From assembly GCF_001411555.2 (NCBI RefSeq), contig NW_023361600.1:310002-374001 (forward strand): a stretch of DNA of 64,000 nt, given 5' to 3'. This document shows positions 34,163 to 45,256 of the stretch, one piece after another (the stretch's first letter is position 1; the number at the start of each line of letters is the position of its first letter). A program made the position numbers and the translations under genes. The notes under the pieces were generated by a model that worked only from the letters and a program-made list of their open reading frames with translations, was not told where the DNA came from and did not search any database. This DNA comes from Juglans regia (lineage: Eukaryota; Streptophyta; Magnoliopsida; Fagales; Juglandaceae).

Positions 34163-37100
34163 GAGCATCCTCATTGGCTTCGCCAAATGAGGAGATTAGC
34201 TAAAATTTAGATAATTTGTATAAAAAAAAAATCTCTATATTGAATTGGTCATCTCTAAAATAATTTAAATTTTTACTATAATAATTGACCAAATATAAAA
34301 AATCACAGTTGATTCATCAAACATTAAAATAATAATTTCCAACTCCAACTACACACTCGGGAATGGCAACAAAACGCGGGAATATTTCTCACCCGCAACT
34401 CTTTCTCCACTTTCTCTCTGTCTCTCTCTCACTCCCACTCCCACTCCTGATTCGCAGGCCCTCCACAACCCATGGCTGCGCCCCTCCACGACCTCTCTCT
34501 CTCTCTCTCACTCCCACTTCCGATCTGTAAGTTATTTTTGCTGTTCTCGATTTTTTTCTTATGAATTTCTTCTCCATTTTTCTTACTCCACTCTCTCTCT
34601 CTCTCCCACTCTCGATCTGTAATGAAGTGATTTTGGGATTGAATTTCTTCTCGACTTTTTGTCTTCTCAATTTTTTTCCTACCCACGATTTTTTTCTTAT
34701 GAATTTCTTCTCCATTTTTCTTACTCCACTCTCTCTCTCTCCCCCCGTGTATGCTCTTCTCTTGTTTTGATGCTATATAGTGGGTGTACAGGAGGGCTTG
34801 AAATTACAATGATGCTTCTTTGTGGCTAGGATGTATGAAACCATGCCCACGCTTGTCGCTTCTTTACTCTTTTTCTTTTTCCTACATTTGTGTTGTGTAA
34901 CATCATGGTTGGTTCTTCTCACTGAGCCAAGTTGGAGTAAGTTTTACATCATACCAAAGTCTTTTTACACTTTACACAGAACGGAACAATATTATTGCAA
35001 TTAGGGCAGTTTTTTCTAGTCATGTGAAGGTAGAGTACTCTTGACAAGCTATAGGGCAGTTTGTAATGAATCCTTGTGATTCTACCGTGGCTGGTGTAAA
35101 ATGGAAATGGTGATGCGTGGAATGAATAATAGAATGCACAGGCAGTGTTTGTAGAAATGAGCAAGTGCTAGTTGGGTCCTGACTTTTGTGGGTCCTGACT
35201 CTTTAAATGTATGAACCATGATTGCATAATGGACTCAGCTGACTTCAACTTGTATTTTGGTGTAGATAAAAAATATTAAATAAGAAGAGTCAAATATATA
35301 TATATATATATATATATGAAAGTAGTTAATCACTGATGATGCAATTGCAAAGAAATTACACAAAGCATAGAATGAGATTTATTTTATATGGCTTTTGTGG
35401 GTCCTAACTCTTTCCTTTTTTTATGGAACTTGCTGCATTTCAATATGTAATATGTAATTTCTTGTGTCATCTCATTCTTGCTTACTATTTTGATTGTCTC
35501 CCCTACTTAAATTGTTGTGTTGACTTTATTACTTGCTGACTTTTTATGAAGGATGGATTCACACTTATTGGACGATCCTTTTTTCACCACACTCTTGCAA
35601 AGTGGTGGAGAAGGTATTAATAACCCCCCATGGCTAGTGTCTTGCATGATAATGTTGAGGTCGACGTTGACGTGACACAACCCGAAGGGGATGTAAGGGT
35701 ACGAACTAAACTATCCCAATGGGGTGTGTCCTTCACCGTGGAGGAAGACAACCTCATTGTATCAGGGTGGCTCAACATTAGCATAGACGCTATTATGGAG
35801 ACTGATCAAAAGTCCACCCAATTGTGGATAAGAATCCATGAGTACTTCAATACTTATAAAAAACCTAATTGGCCTGAACGTTCTGTGGCGTTGTTGACTA
35901 ATCGATGGTCAACCATCCAAAAAGCCACAAACAAATTTTGTGGTTGCTTGGCCCAAGTCGAATCAATACATCCAAGCGGTACTAATGAACAAGACAATGT
36001 ATGTTTCTAATTATCATAAATTTGGATTGTAATATGTATTAATATTCTTATGATTGTTGTTTAGATTGAGAAGGCAAAGTTAATGTACCGATCGACACAA
36101 AAAGGCAACTATAATTTGGACCATTGTTGGAACCTATTGAGGCACCAACCAAAGTGGCAAGTGCATATGGATAATTTGCCAACAAAGAGAAAGAAAGGCT
36201 GCTCTACCGTTACAGCTACTAATGCCACGGATGTAGAGGTTTGTGAGAGCATGTCTATCAATTTGGAGAGGCCACTAGGCAAGAAAGCTGAAAAAGAAAG
36301 GGAAATAAAAAGAAAACGTAAAGAATCTTCACATGTTGACTTTGATGAAAGGTTTGATGCAAGGTTAAGCCACATGGAAAGTGATAGGAAGATAACGATG
36401 ATTGAGCGACGGGAGGCGGTAAGTCAGGCTGATAGGGACAGGACTGAGATTATAGAACTTAAGAAGAAGATGGAGATGGAAATTATAAGTATGAATGTTG
36501 ATAACATGAATGCGGTGCAGCGAGAATACTTCAAGTCACTTCAAATGGAAATCATAGAGAAATGTAGGAATGAATTGAATCAAATGTAGTTGCTAGAGGA
36601 GGGAGAAGTGAATCAAAGAGTTGTTGTTTGTGCACACCTGGTAATATATTGTTCATTTTGCTGTTTTTTGTAGTTGTTGTTTTTTGTCAATTCTGAGATT
36701 AATATTGCTTAATACTGAGCTTAATTCTGTGTTTTTTGTGGGTACTACTCATTTTGGATTTTGCTACTGAGTTTTATTGAATACTAGTAACAGTTTTGTG
36801 GATAGATTTTGTAACTCATCATGTGGATGTTTTTTGGAACTTCATGACATATGTATATTTTTTGGGTTTAGCATAGCAAATGTATGTAACAACTCATGTG
36901 GAAGGAGTTGCTTTTTTTTGTAACTGCTGTTAATCTAGGGGTTTCTTTTTGTGTTGCTGTACATGGTATGTTGTTAAATCGAGTACATAGATCAGCTGTG
37001 ATTTTCGCATCAAAGGAAGTACTTGAATTTATTTTACAACCCTTTTAATTTTCCCCTAGCTTGATGGTATTCTTTTTCCCTGAGCTTAATTTGCTGTGGG

Positions 37101-37746
37101 TGTTTCAGTTTTACAGCCATTTGTTTGGTATGGTGGTCCAAAATGTGAAGTGGCCCGTTCATGGAAACACCTGGTAGTGTTATTTTATATACGTGAGGGA
37201 AATTAAGATATATACATGAATACTAGTATGTTGCTAGACATAGTAAGTAAAGATTTATCAAATGTTGGAAGTGCTAGAGATACTAATTGATCAAATGTTG
37301 GAAGTGCAGATTTATGTCTCTGTTTTTTGTAATTTAAGATGGCGTTGGATCTTAAAAGGTCTTGTAGGTGCAGATTTTTTATTGACACAGAAATAGATAA
37401 GTTTTTAGATATTTGATTAGTGAATAAGAAATTTAGATAAAAATTTAGATAAGTTTAATTTCAATTTTTCGTTATTAGCATTAAATGACATTTGAAAATA
37501 TGATTTTTTTAATATTAATTTAATTAGAATATAATTATTATTAATATTAAAATAGTAGAATTATAAAATGTGATATAAATAAATTAAATAAAAAAATTAT
37601 TAGTTTAATAATATTTTTTTATTATATAGAAAATGAATGATTAATTTAATATAAAGATTAAATTTAAATAAAATAGATTAATATAAAAAAAATATAATAT
37701 TAACTAAATTTAAAAAAAAAATTTAATTAAAGCGACGAAAATGCTC
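34163..37746 (+). mobile_element. PIF/Harbinger-like element carrying only ORF1 (borders tentative)
   Basis: Left GAGCATCCTCATTGGCTTCG, the GAGCATCnCCAATGG-type start common in plant PIF/Harbinger and related elements; right end AAAATGCTC at 37746. The interior holds the Myb-like ORF1 gene at 35553-36589 but no DDE transposase. An expected 3-bp TAA/TTA duplication is not clear (TAA on the left, TTT on the right), so the borders remain a proposal. A/T-rich ends and CT-rich stretches (34430-34745) flank the gene. Confidence 0.5.
35553..36589 (+). CDS. Harbinger ORF1-type Myb/SANT-like, NAM-associated protein (one frameshift)
   Basis: Often annotated in plants as 'glutathione S-transferase T3-like', but the protein is the DNA-binding partner (ORF1) of PIF/Harbinger transposases. 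Exon 1 begins ATG 35553 (MDSHLLDDPFFTTLLQSGG). In the C-run near 35620 the frame shifts to the one containing GVSFTVEEDNLIVSGWLNIS, the SANT/Myb-like trihelix start with its Trp spacing, and WPERSVALLTNRWSTIQK. Exon 1 ends at about 35998 before GTATGT. The intron ends TTGTTTAG, and exon 2 (36065-36589) has WNLLRHQPKWQ, RPLGKKAEKEREIKRKRKES and an alpha-helical NAM-associated C-terminus, stop TAG. Apart from the C-run, both exons are open, so it may be recent or still used. Confidence 0.7.
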
Positions 37747-38595
37747 TTTCTAGCCTGCATACACGAATGGGTTTGCATCCGTGAATAACAGCTAATTTTA
37801 ATACTGTAGCATGATGTAACACGTCCCTGACATCGAACAGAGATTCCTCCCAATGTTTTATCAGATGTTATAAGAATAGTAATAAACAAACGACACTTTA
37901 CATAACATTTCTTATAGCATTGGTTGTGGCTTCTCTTTTTTTATTTTTATTTTTAAATTTTAAAAATATTTTTTTAAATTTATTTATATTAATTTATATA
38001 TTTTTACATAATTATAAATAGTGTTTTTTTAAATTTATTTTTCAAATATTAATTTATTATTTTTTTCTCTCTCCTACTCATTAAAATCAACATTATAGAA
38101 TTTATATTAAGATAATTTTGATATATAAAATTTGTATTAAATGGATAATACAAAGTAGATGTTAATTATAAAATATATATAAAAAATAATTTTAGAAAAT
38201 AAATAAAAAATAAAAAAATAATAATATTTTATTATTATTTAATTCAAAGATGTATAAATCAATATGAGAGTTTTTTTTCATATGTAAAATTATTCTTCAA
38301 AAATGATGATTTTGTATGAGAAGATGTATAAACCACTACCAATACTCATGTCATCAATGAAGAAATTGTTTCTCAAAAAAACAAAAAAAAAAACTCCTAC
38401 CTCTCTCTGTCTCTCCCTCCCTGTTTCTCGTCCTTCTTCCCCAAGCCGTCTGTAACCAAGCCAGCCTTCCCGTTCCATCATCGTGCCATCTCGAACGGTA
38501 ACAAAGGCAGCTTCACGACACCCACTGAAATTGGCATCGCAATATGCACCTAATTAATATCTGTTCGCAATCGGAGCCAATTTCTAACTTCGATC
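36590..38595. other. 3' flank of Harbinger ORF1 and intergenic stretch, no gene seen
   Basis: A/T-rich. The part to about 37746 belongs to the Harbinger-like element. From 37750 to 38595 nothing is recognised; it holds a CT-rich patch at 38400-38440 and the left flank (CGATC at 38591-38595) of the copia insertion. Confidence 0.5.
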
Positions 38596-38981
38596 TGTTA
38601 GACTTAAATAAAATTCTCTAATGCGGAATAACACTTTAGAAATGAGAATTAAAGGGTTTAATGCCAAGAAATCTTACCTCCAGCCATTGATGCAATTCAC
38701 TGTAAAAGTTTCAGTTTTCACTGTGTTTGGCTCTTCCAAACTCTTCTCTACTCTATTTAGATGGTGTATTACCGAAGGGAATTGAGTGAGTGAGTTTGGG
38801 GACCAAACACATGTATTTATAGCCGAAATCCCCATCAAATTTCGGGTTTACGTATCTCACGTGATCCTATTTTCATGGGATCAGTTTTTCAATTGATGGA
38901 GGAGTGTTTGACCACTTAAAGGACTCTTAAGATGATAGACTCTCACTCACGAACGTCTTCATGAGTAAGAATCGGTCAACA
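38596..38981 (-). repeat. 3' LTR of the copia element
   Basis: Downstream LTR in the sense of the element. Next to it, at 38982-38992, the minus strand shows the purine-rich tract AAGTGAGAGAA expected for plus-strand priming. Confidence 0.95.
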
Positions 38982-39283
38982 TTCTCTCACTTGGTCAACA
39001 CTCCTGATCTTAAACCCATCAATAATCTTCATTTAAGTAATAAATACATGAATCATGGCGATAGGTCCTCTAATGACAAGTATTACCTTCCATGTATTAC
39101 TATGTATTCATTCTTTACAATTTATGTGGGAACAATTTCTTAATGAATAAACCCTATGTTTATTCTTGGTCCAATACAGATAAATTTTTTCAAAAATAAA
39201 TTAAGGTGCACATTAATATGAGAAAAGAACATCAAAATGATTAAGAATTTCATTAAAAATAACATTGTTCATACAATGAAAAA

Positions 39284-42200
39284 CTACATAATGGAACCAA
39301 GTCTCATATTCACTATATGATCCTTGAATTTCAACGGTGGCATGCCCTTAGTCAAAGGATCAGCGATCATTAATTCAGTGCTTACGTGCTCAATGACCAC
39401 TTTATTTTCTTTAACACGTTCCCTTATGGCTAAATATTTAATGTCGATGTGTTTACTCCGACTCCCACTTTTGTTATTCTTAGCCATAAAAACAGCAGCT
39501 GAATTGTCGCAATACATTCTCAATGGCCTAGAGATTGAATCCATAATTCTAAGCCCAGAAATGAAACTCTTAAGCCATACACCATGTGAAGTAGCCTCAA
39601 AACAAGAGACGAACTCGACTTCCATAGTAGAAGTGGCAGTCAAAGTCTGCTTGGCACTCCTCCATGATATAGCTCCACCGGCCATCAAAAATATGTATCC
39701 TGATGTTGATTTGCGTGAATCAACACAGCCAGCAAAGTCAGAATCTGAGTAGCCAATTACTTCCAGATTGTTCGTTCGTCTATACATAAGCATGTATTCT
39801 TTGGTCCCTTGAAGGTACCTCATTACTTTCTTTGCAGCTCTCCAGTGGTCTAAACCCGGATTACTCTGATATCGTCCTAACATTCCCACAGCAAATGCAA
39901 TGTCAGGTCTTGTACAGACCTGAGCATACATTAGGCTTCCGACAGCAGAAGCATATGGAATGTTCTTCATTTGTTCTCTTTCAAGGTCGTTCTTTGGGCA
40001 TTGATTCAAATTGAACCTATCATCCTTCACAATGGGAGCTACACTTGGTGAACAATCCTTCATCCGATATCTCTCAAAAAATTTATTAATATAGGTTTCC
40101 TGAGACAGACCCAAGATGCCTCGAAATCTGTCTCTATGGATCTTAATGCCAATGACATAAGATGCCTCACCCATATCCTTCATATCAAAATTTTTAGAGA
40201 GGAATTGTTTCACTTCATGCAGCAAACACTTATCATTGGTTGCTAGCAAAATGTCATCCACATATAAAACAAGAAAACATATTTTACTCTCACTGACCTT
40301 CTGGTATATACATTGATCCATAACGTTTTCTACAAAACCGAATGAAGAAATTACATTATGGAATTTCAAATACCATTGGCGAGATGCTTGTTTTAAACCG
40401 TATATGGATTTCTTGAGCTTGCAAACCAATTGCTCACCATCACTAGAGGGGAATCCTTCAGGCTGTTTCATGTAAACCTCATCCTCTAGATCTCCATTGA
40501 GAAATGTTGTTTTCACATCCATTTGTTGCAATTCAAAGTCAAAATGGGCTACTAATGCCAAAATAACACGCAAGGAATCTTTCTTAGATACGGGAGAGAA
40601 AGTCTCCGTGTAATCGATTCCTTCTTTCTGAGTGAATCCCTTAGCAACGAGTCTTGCCTTGTATCTCTCAATGTTGCCTAATGAGTCTCTTTTGGTTTTA
40701 AAGACCCATTTACATCCAATGGCTTTTACACCATTAGGCAACTCAACAAGATCCCAGACTTCGTTACTCTTCATGGAATTCAACTCTTCCTTCATGGCAT
40801 TGTACCATAATTCTGATTCTTTGCAACTCATGGCTTGTGAAAATAACTCGGGATCATTTTCGGCTCCAATGTTATAGTCAGATTCTTGCAGATACACAAC
40901 ATAATCACTAGGAATTGCTGATCTTCTTGCTCTAACAGATCTTCTTAATGTTGCACCATCATCTTCCTGAGAAGTAGTATGTGGTTCAACTTGTTGTTCA
41001 AAAGTTGTTGGCAACTCTTGAACTACCTGATCTACTAGAGTGTCGTCAGCAACTTGTGGAACATCAATGATTGGTAGTTCAACACCAGTTGGTACTTGAG
41101 GGGTGTTGTAAACAATAACCAATCTATCACTTGAAGTGGAAGGTTGAGATTCTGAATGATCATTCTCAGAAACTATGTTCCTGGTTTGATCGCTCCCACT
41201 GATCAAGTCATTCTCAAGAAACTTTGCATTTCTTGATTCCACAATCCTAGTACTGTGAGATGGACAATAAAATCTATAACTTTTAGACCTTTCAGCATAT
41301 CCAATGAAATACCCACTAATGGTCCTTGGGTCTAGTTTCTTCTCTTGTGGATTATAAATTCTCACCTCAGACGGGCATCCCCAAACGCGCATATGTCGCA
41401 AACTTGGTTTCCAACCTTTCCATAATTCAAATGGCGTTTTAGAAACAGCCTTGGTTGGAACTCGGTTTAATATATACACTGCCGTCTTAAGTGTTTCAGC
41501 CCACAATGATTTAGGAAGATTGGAGCTGCTAAGCATACTCCGCACCATGTCCAATAATGTTCGGTTTTTTCTTTCTGCTACACCATTCTGGTCCGATGAA
41601 CCAGGCATGGTGTATTGGGCAACAATCACATACTCTTGAAGAAACTTTGCAAATGGCCCAGGTGCTTGTCCATTCTCAGTGTATCTACCATAATATTCTC
41701 CACCTCTATCTGATCTCACGATCTTAATTTGTTTACCGCATTGTTTCTCTACTTCAGCCTTAAAGATTTTAAAGGCATCTAATGCTTCGTTCTTGTTATG
41801 AAACATGTAGAGATACATATATCGTGAGTAATCATCTATAAAAGAGATGAAGTATTTCTGACCATATGAGTCCATGTCTGGATTACATATATCAGTATGT
41901 ATGATCTCTAATATGTCTGAACTCCTATTGGCACCTTTCTTTGACTTGTTGGTCTGCTTTCCCTTTATGCAGTCCACACAAGTCTCAAAATCAGTAAAAT
42001 CTAGAATATTAAGTACCCCTTCATTTACTAATCTTTTAATCCTATCTATGGAGATATGGCCTAATCTCTGGTGCCATAATTTAGAGGAATCCTCATTAAT
42101 AACACATCTTTTAGTGCCAGTGTGAACATGCATTGAATCATAAGTGGTATTATTTTGTAAATTAATGCAGTAAAGACCATCAGACAAAGTACCATTCCCA

Positions 42201-42784
42201 ACACAATCAGATTTATAAAATAAACTGAATGATGAATTTGAAAAATTAAAGGAATATTCAAAAGGTACTAGTCTTGAAACTGAAATCAAGTTTCTAGAAA
42301 AACTTGGAACATAAAAGGTCTTCTCCAACTTTAAAACAAAACCACTAGATAAAATTAAATAGCAAGTTCCAACAGCTTCCACATGCGAGCCCATCTTGTT
42401 TCCTGCTAAGATGCTTCGCTCACTTCCCACTGGCTTCCTTAGGTTTTGCAAACCCTGCAAGGAATTCGAAATGTGGATTGTTGATCCAGAATCAATCCAC
42501 CATGTGTTAATATTGACATTAACCATATTAGATTCATAACAAACAAGTGAGGTCGAATTACCTTTGTCTGCAAGCCATTTCTGGAATTTGGCGCATTCCT
42601 TCTTCATGTGTCCCTTCTTTTTACAGAAGAAACACTTGGAATCTTTCTTAATACCACCTTGGGGAGGTATTTTGCCTTTTCCCTTCAGTTTGGCTTGATA
42701 TTTGCCCTTTCCATGCGTTGCCAGCATTGCACTTTCACCCTGTTCCATCATCAGTCTCCATTCCTCTTGAACACACATGGTCAT
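39284..42784 (-). CDS. Copia polyprotein: zinc knuckle, protease, integrase, RT, RNase H (1166 codons open)
   Basis: Uninterrupted 1166-residue frame. Gag zinc knuckle CFFCKKKGHMKKEC at residues 51-64; protease WWIDSGSTIH with D98; GAG-pre-integrase HQRLGH at 238-243 and CVDC at 269-272. Integrase has D298 (HTDIC), D359 (SDRGGEY) and E404 (NGVAERKNRT). The RT spans about 675-920 with MDVKTTFLNG and catalytic YVDD at 841-844. RNase H has YSDSDFAGC and CDNSAAV, and the end is HIVNMRLGSIM. All catalytic motifs are present; one note is Thr for the usual Ala in DVKTAFLNG. Upstream gag is in the same frame, separated by a single TGA at 42798-42800. Sequence before residue 1 in frame (SINEL) shows the M is not the natural start: this is the back of one gag-pol frame. 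Lineage not determined. Confidence 0.92.
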   Translation of the reverse strand: MTMCVQEEWRLMMEQGESAMLATHGKGKYQAKLKGKGKIPPQGGIKKDSKCFFCKKKGHMKKECAKFQKWLADKGNSTSLVCYESNMVNVNINTWWIDSGSTIHISNSLQGLQNLRKPVGSERSILAGNKMGSHVEAVGTCYLILSSGFVLKLEKTFYVPSFSRNLISVSRLVPFEYSFNFSNSSFSLFYKSDCVGNGTLSDGLYCINLQNNTTYDSMHVHTGTKRCVINEDSSKLWHQRLGHISIDRIKRLVNEGVLNILDFTDFETCVDCIKGKQTNKSKKGANRSSDILEIIHTDICNPDMDSYGQKYFISFIDDYSRYMYLYMFHNKNEALDAFKIFKAEVEKQCGKQIKIVRSDRGGEYYGRYTENGQAPGPFAKFLQEYVIVAQYTMPGSSDQNGVAERKNRTLLDMVRSMLSSSNLPKSLWAETLKTAVYILNRVPTKAVSKTPFELWKGWKPSLRHMRVWGCPSEVRIYNPQEKKLDPRTISGYFIGYAERSKSYRFYCPSHSTRIVESRNAKFLENDLISGSDQTRNIVSENDHSESQPSTSSDRLVIVYNTPQVPTGVELPIIDVPQVADDTLVDQVVQELPTTFEQQVEPHTTSQEDDGATLRRSVRARRSAIPSDYVVYLQESDYNIGAENDPELFSQAMSCKESELWYNAMKEELNSMKSNEVWDLVELPNGVKAIGCKWVFKTKRDSLGNIERYKARLVAKGFTQKEGIDYTETFSPVSKKDSLRVILALVAHFDFELQQMDVKTTFLNGDLEDEVYMKQPEGFPSSDGEQLVCKLKKSIYGLKQASRQWYLKFHNVISSFGFVENVMDQCIYQKVSESKICFLVLYVDDILLATNDKCLLHEVKQFLSKNFDMKDMGEASYVIGIKIHRDRFRGILGLSQETYINKFFERYRMKDCSPSVAPIVKDDRFNLNQCPKNDLEREQMKNIPYASAVGSLMYAQVCTRPDIAFAVGMLGRYQSNPGLDHWRAAKKVMRYLQGTKEYMLMYRRTNNLEVIGYSDSDFAGCVDSRKSTSGYIFLMAGGAISWRSAKQTLTATSTMEVEFVSCFEATSHGVWLKSFISGLRIMDSISRPLRMYCDNSAAVFMAKNNKSGSRSKHIDIKYLAIRERVKENKVVIEHVSTELMIADPLTKGMPPLKFKDHIVNMRLGSIM

Positions 42785-42797
42785 GAGTTCATTAATT

Positions 42798-43335
42798 GAT
42801 CATTTATCCTTATGTGTATTGTAAGAGATTTTGAAGGGTCCATATTGATGCGGGAGTGTGTTCAGGATGTAGTGCACTAGGAAGGACTCCGACATTTCAA
42901 CCTCGAGTTTCTTCAATTGAGCCACATTGTCCCTCATTTGCATGATGTGCTCACGCACACCTTTCACACTAGTGAGTCTTAGGGATGAGAACTTCATAAT
43001 TAGGGTGCTTGCTAGAGCCTTGTCTGAAGTGACAAATTGTTCATCAATGGCTTTTAGCAAGTCTCGGACATTTTCATGCTGATCGACAGAACCACGAATA
43101 CCAGCTGATATTCTAGTCTTAATGAACATCATGCTTAGGCTCATAAAGTGCGATGTCTGCTGCATTACTGGTATCAGTTACAGCTGGTGGTTCGTCTTTC
43201 CTAATAGCATAATCTATGTCCATCCACCCTAAATGAAGAAGAATTCTCTCCTTCCAGACCTTATAGTTATCTCTCTTAAGTTCAGGGATATCATAACGAA
43301 TATCAGAGAAATTTGTAGGTTGTGAAACTGCATAT
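42798..43335 (-). pseudogene. Copia gag (one frameshift, one nonsense codon)
   Basis: The minus strand begins near 43335 with AVSQPTNFSDIRYDIPELKR, DNYKVWKERILLHLGWMDID and YAIRKDEPPAVTDTSNAAD, the UBN2-type N-terminus of copia gag. It shifts frame near 43165-43190 and continues LSMMFIKTRISAGIRGSV, KAIDEQFVTSDKALASTLI and YILNTLPHQYGPFKISYN. It ends at TGA 42798-42800, where homologues have Trp (KW-S-NEL), a one-base G-to-A change. Gag and pol otherwise form one frame. The two lesions make this copy non-autonomous, although the pol part is clean. Confidence 0.8.
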
Positions 43336-44274
43336 AGATTACATGTTTATGTTAAAATTGAGGCCTAAATAAATATTCATGTTTTACCAATGTAAATCAT
43401 GCTTAAAAATTGAATCTAATGATATAAAATTGCCTGTGGGCTAAATTTTTAATACCAGTAGATCCAATTAATCTATATGATAGAATTTTATCAATATAAT
43501 TACTTAATTCATAATTCTGAAGGATATATTATGAATTTGATGTGTATTCTATCTTAGACTTTTATGATAAAACTATCAAATTATTTACTTCATTCATAAT
43601 TCCTGTGAGTAATTTATGAATAACTTGATATTTTATCCTAATTAATAATATAAATATAATAAAAATTCCTGTGGGATAAAATTTATTATATTTATGTATA
43701 ATTAATTACAATTAATGTCTAATATTCCTTATGTGATCCTAATCAATCATTATAATTTTACTTAATTAAAGATGCTGTGGCTATTCTCTAATTAACATAA
43801 AACTATATGGATCACTAGACATTTAAATTGCATAAGACTAGCTTAATATTATGAATTACATAATTTTAACTAATACTCACATGTTATAACTATGCACAAA
43901 AGATTCATAATATAAGCATAAATATTGCACAATCTAGATTATAATATTATGCATAACATTTAATCTCATGCTCTAAACTATATACTCATAAAAAATTGCA
44001 TGTAAAAAGCAAAAAATTAATCAATTTATGCAAACTAAATATGAGCATAATAAACAAATATCCTCATTGCATATAATTAAAAATAAAAATAAAAAAATAT
44101 AAGCACAATGGGCATAAACCCAAAAACCCACTATTCAACCCATTTAAAAATGGGAAAAAAAAATTTTCCTTTTTTTTTTTTTTTTTACTGCACCATGTAA
44201 ACTACAGGTCGTTTTTCTAAAAGGAAAAAATGACTTGTTGTTTTCCCCATATCCTTAAAACAGACACAGCTCTT

Positions 44275-44619
44275 AAACGACATGTCGTTTTACTGAAACT
44301 CAAAACGACATGTCGTTTATCTTCATGTTTGATAAACGACCACTGAATAAAACGACATGTCGTTTTCATCAATTGAAAAACGACGTGTCGTTTTTGTCAT
44401 TACACTTGAACGGGCTCCGAAGTAAAACGACATGTCGTTTTCATTAAATTGAAAACGACGTGTCGTTTAGTGGTATACGGGAATAAGAATCCTTATACTA
44501 AACGACATGTCGTTTTCATCAAAGTTGAAAACGACCTGTCGTTTAGCAGTACCGAATGAAACCAAAGCTGCTGAAAACGACATGTCGTTTTCAACAAGCC
44601 TGAAAACGACATGTCGTTC
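44275..44619. repeat. Array of ten AAACGACATGTCGTTT palindromes in the copia leader
   Basis: 16-bp palindromes start at 44275, 44303, 44350, 44378, 44425, 44453, 44500, 44529, 44575 and 44604. Spacing alternates about 28 and 47, so the real unit is 75 bp with two palindromes. The centre is CATG in seven (44604 ends in C instead of T), CGTG in 44378 and 44453, and CCTG in 44529. A half site (AAACGACC) lies at 44333 and a diverged site near 44231. The array lies in the untranslated leader between the primer site and gag. Confidence 0.97.
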
Positions 44620-44853
44620 GCGTCGTCTTCTACCTCCAGACGCAGCTCGATTTTCGCGTTTTACAGTATTTTTTCACGTCAAAAAACATGTTTTAATCAC
44701 AGAAAGCTTAGAAAAAATATTTCTTTATGATTTCTAAACTTCTTTCAAATAAAAAACGTCCAAAAATCAAAATCCAAAAAAAATTTCAATTCACGGCCAA
44801 AAACAGAGGAACTCGGATTTTTGAATTTAAACATCAAGACAGAGGATTTTAAT

Positions 44854-44865
44854 GCTCTGATACCA
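44854..44865 (-). promoter_or_regulatory. Copia primer binding site (initiator tRNA-Met)
   Basis: On the minus strand, TGGTATCAGAGC lies two bases inside the 5' LTR. It is a perfect match to the complement of the 3' end of plant initiator tRNA-Met. Confidence 0.92.
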
Positions 44866-44867
44866 AC

Positions 44868-45251
44868 TGTTAGACTTAAATAAAATTCTCTAATGCGGAA
44901 TAACACTTTAGAAATGAGAATTAAAGGGTTTAATGCCAAGAATCTTACCTCCAGCCATTGATACAATTCACTGTAAAAGTTTCAGTTTTCACTGTGTTTG
45001 GCTCTTCCAAACTCTTCTCTACTCTATTTAGATGGTGTATTACCGAAGGGAATTGAGTGAGTGAGTTTGGGGACCAAACACATGTATTTATAGCCGAAAT
45101 CCCCATCAAATTTCGGGTTTACGTGTCCCACGTGATCCTATTTTCATGAGATCAGTTTTTCAATTGATGGAGGAGTGTTGACCACTTAAAGGACTCTTAA
45201 GATGATAGACTCCCACTCACGAACGTCTTCATGAGTAAGAATCGGTCAACA
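44868..45251 (-). repeat. 5' LTR of the copia element
   Basis: Upstream LTR in the sense of the element. Minus-strand TATTTATAGC-type complement (GCTATAAATACATG, about 45081-45094) gives a TATA box near the middle, as in LTR promoters. Confidence 0.95.
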
Positions 45252-45256
45252 CAATC

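Larger units (their letters stand above)
38596..45251 (-). mobile_element. Near-intact Ty1/copia retrotransposon
   Basis: LTRs of 386 and 384 bp (38596-38981 and 44868-45251), beginning TGTTAGACTTAAATAAAATT and ending GAATCGGTCAACA, differ by 5 substitutions and 2 single-base gaps by eye. Flanking 5-mers CGATC (38591-38595) and CAATC (45252-45256) match at 4 of 5 positions. Minus-strand order: LTR, primer site, leader with palindrome array (about 1.5 kb), gag, pol, purine-rich tract, LTR. It is the youngest-looking and best preserved element of the window. Confidence 0.95.

Noticed and set aside
44275..44619. Regular repeat with spacers as a CRISPR-like array
   Set aside because: Plant nuclear retrotransposon leader; spacers are related to each other and the repeat is a short palindrome, so it is a tandem repeat.
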